A DNA stretch of 5,018 nt, taken from Candidatus Moraniibacteriota bacterium (GTDB lineage Bacteria; Patescibacteriota; Minisyncoccia; Moranbacterales; UBA11712). The stretch is taken from positions 6,195-11,212 of the forward strand of contig PMJF01000030.1 in NCBI GenBank assembly GCA_003157295.1. The letters run 5' to 3'. This document shows positions 1 through 4,524 of the stretch, in pieces; positions within the stretch are counted from its first letter, which is position 1; each line of letters starts with the position of its first letter. The position numbers were made by a program, and so were the translations under genes. The notes beneath the pieces were generated by a model. It worked only from the letters and a program-made list of their open reading frames with translations. It was not told the origin of the DNA and made no database searches.

Positions 1-141
1 ATATATCTCAAGGTCAATATTGTCCAGAATTCTGGCCTCGTTAGCTCTCCCTTCGTTGAAGACAATGCTCAATTTTTCTATTTTTATAAGCGGCTCGCTT
101 CGACCGAGCGAAGGCGAGGCGAGCGCGGCTGTTGAATTCAT
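1..141 (-). CDS. ABC transporter ATP-binding protein, N-terminal 47 residues (partial)
   Basis: The reading frame is open from an ATG at 141-139 to the left edge, giving 47 codons. After a 17-residue Ser/Ala/Pro-rich leader it reads PLIKIEKLSIVFNEG, then ARILDNIDLEIY. This is the usual first beta strands of an ABC ATPase, just before the Walker A loop, which lies outside the window. The form with a short insertion between the strands and 'LDNIDLEIY' is what I associate with LolD/MacB/FtsE-type ATPases that partner FtsX/MacB-like permeases in lipoprotein or peptide export; the subfamily is inference. It would act at the inner face of the membrane. No other ATG is available near the domain start, so the leader is probably translated, although it is unusual and encoded by a GC-rich hairpin. 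No Shine-Dalgarno is visible upstream. Walker A, signature and Walker B motifs cannot be checked here. Confidence 0.72.
   Translation of the reverse strand, partial: MNSTAALASPSLGRSEPLIKIEKLSIVFNEGRANEARILDNIDLEIY
94..118. repeat. GC-rich imperfect hairpin inside the ABC gene leader
   Basis: CTCGC (94-98) pairs with GCGAG (114-118) and TTCG (99-102) with CGAA (109-112), leaving one bulged G at 113 and a 6-base loop (103-108). The surrounding 91-125 is built from repeated GCGAG/GCGAAG units and stands out sharply from the A/T-rich flanks. It encodes residues around SPSLGRSE of the ABC ATPase leader. It resembles a small REP-type palindrome, but only one copy is in the window, so dispersal in the genome is not shown. 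Confidence 0.5.
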
Positions 142-167
142 ATAAATAAGGGATTTTTTCTCATTAT

Positions 168-176
168 ATTATAGCA
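168..176 (-). promoter_or_regulatory. Extended -10 promoter for the ABC ATPase gene
   Basis: On the minus strand the bases read TGC-TATAAT, a perfect -10 hexamer with the TGn extension. A second overlapping TATAAT lies 5 bases further on. No good -35 is found at 16-18 bases, which fits an extended -10 promoter. Transcription would start near 161, giving a leader of about 20 bases before the ATG at 141. Confidence 0.5.
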
Positions 177-224
177 TATATCCACTTATCCGCCTCGCTT
201 TTTGCGGAAAGAATATCGTTCGCA

Positions 225-245
225 GGTCAATCCGTTTATTTGACC
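225..245. promoter_or_regulatory. Inverted repeat, possible operator between divergent genes
   Basis: GGTCAA (225-230) and TTGACC (240-245) form a 6-base inverted repeat with a 9-base spacer. The right arm coincides with the -35 box of the rightward promoter, so a dimeric regulator bound here would block that promoter. The arms are short and could be chance. The response regulator next door has no DNA-binding domain, so it is not an obvious ligand. Confidence 0.3.
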
Positions 246-269
246 CTATAGGCAGAAATAAACTAGAAT
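240..269 (+). promoter_or_regulatory. Sigma70-type promoter for the two-component operon
   Basis: TTGACC (240-245) is followed after 18 bases by TAGAAT (264-269); each hexamer has five of six consensus bases. Transcription would start near 276, about 30 bases before the regulator ATG at 307. No Shine-Dalgarno is visible in that leader; the bases just before the start are A/T-rich. Confidence 0.5.
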
Positions 270-306
270 AGAGTCAGTAATTGTTTGATCTTTAAATGAT
301 AAAAAT

Positions 307-711
307 ATGGATCAGCCGCAATCAAGCAGCCTGCCCGAAAAAATAACAGTCCTTATCGTCGAAGACGATTCTTTTATGGGCAGTCTTCTGAAGAGAAAAT
401 TCGAACAAGAATCATTTTCCATTTTTTTGGCTACAAACGCCGAAGAGGCTCGCGGAGTTCTCAAGTCCAATCGGATCGCGCTCATGCTTCTTGACATAGT
501 GCTTCCGGGAATGGATGGTTTTAGTTTTCTGAAAGAGCTGAAAGCCACTCCGGAGTTCCAGAATATTCCGGTTATTATCACTTCCAATCTCGGAAAGCCG
601 GAGGAAATTGAAAGGGGCCTGGCGGAAGGCGCCAGCGGCTATATTATCAAGGCGGAAGCTTCCACGGCCGAAATTGTCGAGAAAGTGAGGAAAGTTCTTG
701 AAAAAAAGTAA
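307..711 (+). CDS. Single-domain response regulator (receiver only, CheY-like)
   Basis: This 134-residue protein is one receiver (REC) domain and nothing else. The acidic pocket is E19-D20-D21 in 'VLIVEDD', the phosphoacceptor is D63 in 'LLDIVLPGMDG', the switch Thr is T92 in 'IITSN', the aromatic switch is Y112 and the invariant Lys is K115. Spacing matches CheY. A dozen residues precede the domain and a short Lys/Glu-rich helix closes it. There is no DNA-binding or enzymatic output domain, so it must act by protein contact, as a phosphate relay or through a separate partner. It is cytoplasmic. The histidine kinase gene starts 3 bases after its stop, so the two are co-transcribed and the kinase is the likely phosphodonor. 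The ATG at 307 gives a full domain and fits the promoter at 240-269. The output target cannot be inferred from the window. Confidence 0.95.
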   Translation: MDQPQSSSLPEKITVLIVEDDSFMGSLLKRKFEQESFSIFLATNAEEARGVLKSNRIALMLLDIVLPGMDGFSFLKELKATPEFQNIPVIITSNLGKPEEIERGLAEGASGYIIKAEASTAEIVEKVRKVLEKK

Positions 712-714
712 TCT

Positions 715-1767
715 ATGGAGGAAACAAAAAATTACGGAAAAATGAGATCCTTTTGGTTTTTTCAGACAATGGCCATCATTGTCGCCGCGGGATTGGCTGT
801 TTTTAACTTCCTATATCTGCGCGCGGAAAATATTTCCGTTTTTTTTATTTCTCTTGCGATAAATATTCTTCTTGTTCTTATTTTGGCCGCAAGGGCTTGG
901 GGGTTATCCAAAATTTTTTCCGATCTGAGAAAAGACAGGGATTCATGCAACACGGAGACTGCGGTAAAATCCTCTGAGATCCAGGAACTCGAAAAGATTA
1001 CCCGCCAGCTCGTACGGCGCGATCTGGAACTTGCCCGAGCCAATCAGCGCCTCGCCGAACTTGATGCCGCCAAGTCCGATTTTATCTCTATCGCCGCCCA
1101 TCAACTGCGGACCCCTCTCACGGGAATAAAGTGGTCCTACACGGAACTTCTCGACCCCAAAACCGGTTCCTTGAACGATGAGCAAAAACAGCTTCTCAAA
1201 AACGGTTTCACGGGTATCACGAACATCATCGATCTGGTCAATGACTTGCTGAATGTTTCCCACCTTGAGGAAGGAAAATATGAATTTAACTTTAAAAAAC
1301 AACCGCTTTTGCCGATCGTGAACAAAGCTATGGCCGGATTGAAACTGGTGGCGGATGAGAAAAAAATCACTCTATTTTCCAAAATACCCGCTTCCGGCCT
1401 GCCGGAGATCAATATGGACGGGGAAAAAATGGGTCTGGCTCTTGCCAATGTTCTCGACAACGCCATAAAATATACGCCCAAGGGAGGAAGGATCGATTTC
1501 TTGGTCAGTCAGGAGCAGGGACTTATAAAGATAGTCGTTCAGGACTCCGGGATCGGCATTCCTAAAGATCAAAAGGGCCGGCTCTTTACCAAGTTTTTCC
1601 GGGCCAATAACGCAGTGGGTGTTCAGACCTCCGGCACCGGCCTCGGCCTTTATATGGTGAAGAAGATCATTGACCGGCATAATGGAAAGATCACAGTCGA
1701 CAGCGCCGAGGGAAAAGGCGCGACCTTTATCATCACTCTTCCGGAACAATCAGCGAAAAAAAAATGA
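715..1767 (+). CDS. Membrane-bound sensor histidine kinase (HisKA + HATPase_c)
   Basis: The protein has 350 residues. Two membrane helices (about 13-35 and 40-62) are joined by only about five residues, so there is essentially no external sensor domain. A charged helical linker (about 66-118) follows, probably coiled coil. The HisKA H-box is around H129 ('AAHQLRTPLTGIKW'), with T133 at H+4. The ATP-binding domain shows the N-box with N245 and N249 ('NVLDNAIKYTP'), the G1 box at D277 ('DSGIGIP'), the F-box at 291-296 (FTKFFR) and the G2 box at 307-312 (GTGLGL). All catalytic motifs are intact. The usual acidic residue after the phospho-His is Gln (Q130). It autophosphorylates H129 and should pass phosphate to D63 of the upstream regulator. 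The signal is probably sensed in the membrane or from a partner protein. The first ATG is preferred: the GGAGG at 717-721 lies inside the gene, too far from the next ATG (742). Confidence 0.94.
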   Translation: MEETKNYGKMRSFWFFQTMAIIVAAGLAVFNFLYLRAENISVFFISLAINILLVLILAARAWGLSKIFSDLRKDRDSCNTETAVKSSEIQELEKITRQLVRRDLELARANQRLAELDAAKSDFISIAAHQLRTPLTGIKWSYTELLDPKTGSLNDEQKQLLKNGFTGITNIIDLVNDLLNVSHLEEGKYEFNFKKQPLLPIVNKAMAGLKLVADEKKITLFSKIPASGLPEINMDGEKMGLALANVLDNAIKYTPKGGRIDFLVSQEQGLIKIVVQDSGIGIPKDQKGRLFTKFFRANNAVGVQTSGTGLGLYMVKKIIDRHNGKITVDSAEGKGATFIITLPEQSAKKK

Positions 1768-1789
1768 TTTCGCAAATTTTTTAGAAAAG

Positions 1790-1819
1790 AAAAAACCCTT
1801 CTTGATGAAGGATTTTTTT
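1790..1819. terminator. Bidirectional rho-independent terminator between converging genes
   Basis: CCTTC (1797-1801) pairs with GAAGG (1807-1811) around a TTGAT loop. After one mismatch, the A-run at 1790-1795 can pair with the T-run at 1813-1819. Rightward transcripts get seven U residues after the stem, and leftward transcripts get a U-run from the A-run on the other side. It lies 22 bases after the kinase stop and about 37 bases beyond the stop of the thiouridylase-like gene, so it can end both operons. Confidence 0.8.
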
Positions 1820-1856
1820 ATTAGGAATATTTTTATTAGCTTCCTCGCATCGGGCA

Positions 1857-2804
1857 TTAGGAACCAGCCGTAATTTTCAGCGAAAGGTCTTCGCCTGTTT
1901 TTTTCGTGTATCGCAATAAAAGTTCTTTCGCAAGATCAAGAGCTTCTTCTTTTCTTTTCCCGCGGATAAGCGCCGTTGGGCCAGGAACGTCTTTCGGCTC
2001 GGCAAGCAGGTCGCCCCTTTCGGCGATTTTTTTTAATTGTAAATTTTCCTCATGATTGCGGCCGAGAATAATTCTGGCCTTCTCAAGCCAAAAATGTCGG
2101 CCGATTCTTAAAAGCGCCAGATCGCTCGACTTTGGTTTTTCGATTTTCTGGAGAAGATCCCGCAACTTTTTTGAATATTCCTTGTCGGTCAAAATGCACC
2201 CGCCGGCGGGAGTCGGATAATCTTTGACTCCCAGCTCCGAAGCCAGCCTCATTTGCTCTTTTCTCGAACGGCCCGATATGCCAAGCAATTTTTCGTGGTC
2301 CACCAATCCCGATTTTTCCATTTCCGTCTCCGGCAGTACTCCCGCCGAAAGAGGGCGCAGAATTTTTCCGATGAGCCCCGCTTCCCTTTCGATCAGCTTC
2401 AGCGCTTCGGCATTCTGCGACATCGGCCTCTGTCCCAGCACTTCTCCGGTGGCAAGAAGATCATACTTTTCTTTTTGCATTATCATTTTGGCGGCTTTGA
2501 GCATCAGAAGATGGCAGTCAATGCACGGATTCATGCCGACGCCATAGCCAAATTTTGGCTTTCTTATGATTCCCAAGTGCTTCCGAGATATATCCTCAAC
2601 GCGAAGCTTCAAACCGTTTTCCCGCGCTGATTTTTCCGCTTGACCAGAGTCGAAAAAAAAGCTTGTGAACGTAAGTGCGGTAACCTCGATCCCCTGTTTT
2701 TCAAGAATCTTCGCTGTGAGGATTGAATCCAGCCCTCCCGAAAACAAAACCAGAGCACGAACGGCTCTTTTTTTCGATTCCTTTTTTTTGCTGGATAATT
2801 TCAT
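1857..2804 (-). CDS. PP-loop ATPase, ThiI/MnmA-like tRNA thiouridylase family protein
   Basis: The protein has 315 residues. After a Lys-rich N-terminus, the PP-loop SGGLDS (22-27) binds ATP. It is followed by a 'GMNPCIDCH' stretch with C94 and C97, then TGEVLGQRPMSQ (119-130), 'RPLSA' (150-154), 'ISGRSR' (176-181) and 'TPAGGCILTD' with C203. This series matches a family usually annotated as ThiI-like or tRNA thiouridylase/methyltransferase-like. Its members adenylate a tRNA uridine and exchange oxygen for sulfur. The C-terminal part ('LLRIGRHFWL', 'ILGRNHEEN', 'GPTALIRG') resembles the NFACT-R-type RNA-binding domain fused to such enzymes, as I recall. It lacks the THUMP and rhodanese domains of classical ThiI, and has no room for the C-terminal barrels of MnmA before this tail. 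The target base is unknown; U8 or U34 are candidates. It is last in the minus-strand cluster, 12 bases after the membrane-protein stop, with no clear Shine-Dalgarno. Confidence 0.85.
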   Translation of the reverse strand: MKLSSKKKESKKRAVRALVLFSGGLDSILTAKILEKQGIEVTALTFTSFFFDSGQAEKSARENGLKLRVEDISRKHLGIIRKPKFGYGVGMNPCIDCHLLMLKAAKMIMQKEKYDLLATGEVLGQRPMSQNAEALKLIEREAGLIGKILRPLSAGVLPETEMEKSGLVDHEKLLGISGRSRKEQMRLASELGVKDYPTPAGGCILTDKEYSKKLRDLLQKIEKPKSSDLALLRIGRHFWLEKARIILGRNHEENLQLKKIAERGDLLAEPKDVPGPTALIRGKRKEEALDLAKELLLRYTKKTGEDLSLKITAGS

Positions 2805-2816
2805 GCTAAAAAACTT

Positions 2817-3308
2817 TCAGGGATTGGTCTCGGGCGGGACAACCGGTACCGGCTGGCTGCCCGAGGTAAGATTGGTGACCTCGATGATCTTTCCGGTCGA
2901 TGGCCGATAGAGAATGGCCTTTTTGGCTTTGGGATATATCAGTAATTTATCCCCGTTTTGGGCATGCGAAAAAAAATCCTGGCCTTTCAGCTTTTCCTGA
3001 TCAGCCACCGTCGCAAGAGTCGGCTGCTCTCCCGCGGGGAGTTCCATAAATCCACCTATGTGGGAAATCAATTTCTTTATTTCTTTCTGGGCTGCCGCGC
3101 CGGGATCGGTATGGCTTGCCCGATATGCGATCACAGAAAAAACGATCACCGCCGAAAGAAAAACAACAATTAGAACGGCTACTAAAATAATTTTTCTGGA
3201 ATATGAATACTTTCCGATCACCAGCCTTTTCTCCAGCCACTCGGCTATCTTGAGATTGGGGCTTCTGAGACGGCCGATTTTTTTCAGATTAAGGCTCTTA
3301 AGATCCAT
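2817..3308 (-). CDS. Single-pass membrane protein with small external domain, unknown function
   Basis: The protein has 163 residues. A basic N-terminal segment (1-39, many Lys/Arg) precedes one strong membrane helix (about 40-62), so the N-terminus should be inside and residues 63-163 outside. The external part has a short helix (about 72-86) and then a compact region with 'ELPAGEQPTLATVAD' (89-103), 'QDFFSHAQNGDKLLIYP' (110-126) and 'KAILYRPSTGKIIEV' (130-144). It ends in a Pro/Val-rich tail. I have the impression that this 'LP..E.PT.ATV.D...L..Q.FF..A..GDK' pattern recurs in CPR genomes, but I know of no assigned function. Placement between a secreted protein (9-base gap) and a thiouridylase-like gene (12-base gap) implies co-transcription. 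A role as envelope anchor or assembly factor for its secreted neighbour is a guess. The start at 3308 gives the full positively charged leader. Confidence 0.85.
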   Translation of the reverse strand: MDLKSLNLKKIGRLRSPNLKIAEWLEKRLVIGKYSYSRKIILVAVLIVVFLSAVIVFSVIAYRASHTDPGAAAQKEIKKLISHIGGFMELPAGEQPTLATVADQEKLKGQDFFSHAQNGDKLLIYPKAKKAILYRPSTGKIIEVTNLTSGSQPVPVVPPETNP

Positions 3309-3317
3309 CTTGAAGTT

Positions 3318-4328
3318 CTAATTAATTGCTTGGCTGCTTGTGCCGGTGTTGTTCAGACTTTGATTTCGAGAAGAATCCAAGGAAGGGTTGCCGGAGGAAG
3401 ATGTTTCTGATTGATTTACGGCCGCAGGACCCAAATCAGATTTGCCTCCGCTGTGAGACGGTGAAACTGTTGCGGAAGTGTTGCCAGGATCAGATGATCC
3501 AGAAGTAAAGGCGCTCTTCTGTCCGCCCGCCGCATCCTTGAATGTTTTGGGATCGTTCACCGCCAACGCGTGCCAGGAAAAAGGGATGTCGGAAAAAGCT
3601 TTACTGTCCATCATTATCTCGAATCCTTTTTTTGAAACATTGGTAATGATATATTTCACATCCGAGACTAGGAGCAGATCTTCCGCCGCGGCTCTCACTT
3701 CGGGATCTTTATACTGCTGAAGGGACAGTGTGGCTGTGATGACCGGCGGAGAATCATATTTCTGATCAAAATCAATGGCGACGCTTTGGTTCCCTTTTTT
3801 GATAATGGCAAAACCGGCCGTGTCTTCATTGAAGGTCGGCGTTCCGGAAATATCAAAACCCGCATCAAACTTGGGACGATTTGCGAACTCAACGTCTTTT
3901 TTAAAAACCACTTTCTCAAAAAATTTCACCGCGAGATTGAAAACGGTCGGGCTTTCCGATTTAGCCTGGGGAGCGGAGCTCAGACCTCCTTGGGACTCCA
4001 GAAGTTTCAACGAATCAGGATTGAATCCGGCTGGTTTCGAGTCCGGCGAACTTTCGCTCGGAGAAACAGAAATTTCAGGCCTGAGCTCCGCGATGTCGGG
4101 TTTCAGACCGGCCAGATCTTGATTCGCGGACAAACCGCCCGTGGCGGCGGCCGAAATTATTTCTTCGACCGGCGTGCCTAGGATCGTATCTTCGCTCACG
4201 CTTCCGGCATCCACGACTGGCAAGTCTTGGGCAAAAACCAGCGGCGCTCCCAAAATAAAAGAAAAGAGCATTCCCGCAAAAAGAAGTTTTTTTATGTTTT
4301 TTTCACGCAAATTTGTTTTTTGTGTCAT
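3318..4328 (-). CDS. Secreted surface protein with tail-fibre-like and H-type-lectin-like regions
   Basis: The protein has 336 residues. A signal peptide (basic 8-14, hydrophobic 15-32) should be cut after A33 (VFA-QD). Residues 35-128 are a Ser/Pro/Glu-rich low-complexity spacer. Residues 130-168 ('FFEKVVFKKDVEFANRPKF', 'DISGTPTFNEDTAG') look like short repeated beta strands of a fibre or beta-helix shaft. Residues 173-257 look like a beta sandwich: 'VAIDFDQKYDSPPVITATL' (183-201), 'YIITNVSKKGFEI' (226-238) and 'IPFSWHALAV' (248-257). The order 'F...Y..PPV.T', then 'NV...GF.I', then 'FSW.A' resembles H-type lectin domains; this is pattern recognition, not a verified match. Residues 276-336 form a Ser/Asn/Gly tail with no LPXTG motif or membrane anchor. 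It is probably released or held by a partner, perhaps the membrane protein encoded next. A carbohydrate-binding or adhesion role is inference. It is first in its cluster, after the promoter at 4445-4473. Confidence 0.82.
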   Translation of the reverse strand: MTQKTNLREKNIKKLLFAGMLFSFILGAPLVFAQDLPVVDAGSVSEDTILGTPVEEIISAAATGGLSANQDLAGLKPDIAELRPEISVSPSESSPDSKPAGFNPDSLKLLESQGGLSSAPQAKSESPTVFNLAVKFFEKVVFKKDVEFANRPKFDAGFDISGTPTFNEDTAGFAIIKKGNQSVAIDFDQKYDSPPVITATLSLQQYKDPEVRAAAEDLLLVSDVKYIITNVSKKGFEIMMDSKAFSDIPFSWHALAVNDPKTFKDAAGGQKSAFTSGSSDPGNTSATVSPSHSGGKSDLGPAAVNQSETSSSGNPSLDSSRNQSLNNTGTSSQAIN

Positions 4329-4444
4329 ATTTTATTGATGTATTTTTTCAATTTATTGGCCATTAAAAAAAGAAGGAAATAGAACATTATAATCCTTCAT
4401 AATTTTTGTTTTGGTCGTTTTTTTGTTTTTCGCTCTCTTCATAT

Positions 4445-4473
4445 ATTATACTCTTTCTCGGAAAATCCGCCAA
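4445..4473 (-). promoter_or_regulatory. Sigma70-type promoter for the secreted-protein/thiouridylase cluster
   Basis: On the minus strand TTGGCG (4473-4468) is separated by 17 bases from a perfect TATAAT (4450-4445). Transcription would start near 4438, giving an untranslated leader of about 110 bases before the ATG at 4328. That leader is A/T-rich and contains a second TATAAT (4391-4386) without a convincing -35, which could be an alternative start. No Shine-Dalgarno is evident before the ATG. Confidence 0.55.
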
Positions 4474-4485
4474 GAGCCGTCAATC

Positions 4486-4499
4486 AAATCGCTCGATTT
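4486..4499. promoter_or_regulatory. 14-base palindrome upstream of the cluster promoter
   Basis: AAATCG-CT-CGATTT reads the same on both strands except for the two central bases. On the minus strand it sits 12 bases upstream of the TTGGCG -35 box, where an activator or repressor site could lie. It is also just downstream of the preceding gene's stop. Its 2-base centre is too tight for an RNA hairpin loop, so a DNA-protein site is the more natural reading. Chance occurrence is possible. Confidence 0.25.
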
Positions 4500-4524
4500 T
4501 CCCAACAATTAGTCTCGGGAAGGG

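Noticed and set aside
717..742. GGAGG as a Shine-Dalgarno for a kinase start at the second ATG (742)
   Set aside because: The gap is about 20 bases, too long for normal initiation, and the first ATG follows the regulator stop by 3 bases.
943..1749. Long minus-strand open frames opposite the histidine kinase gene
   Set aside because: The plus-strand kinase has every catalytic motif in order. The antisense frames have no recognisable domain and are shadows.
2224..2630. Plus-strand open frames opposite the PP-loop enzyme
   Set aside because: The minus-strand protein has clear PP-loop and Cys motifs; the opposite frames are unpatterned.
3695..4181. Open frames on both strands overlapping the secreted-protein gene
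   Set aside because: The chosen frame has a signal peptide, a continuous beta-rich core and a good promoter; the others have none of these.
4499..4521. TTCCC/GGGAA hairpin after the right-edge gene as a terminator
   Set aside because: The loop is 13 bases and no U-tract follows on the minus strand, so it does not look like a rho-independent terminator.
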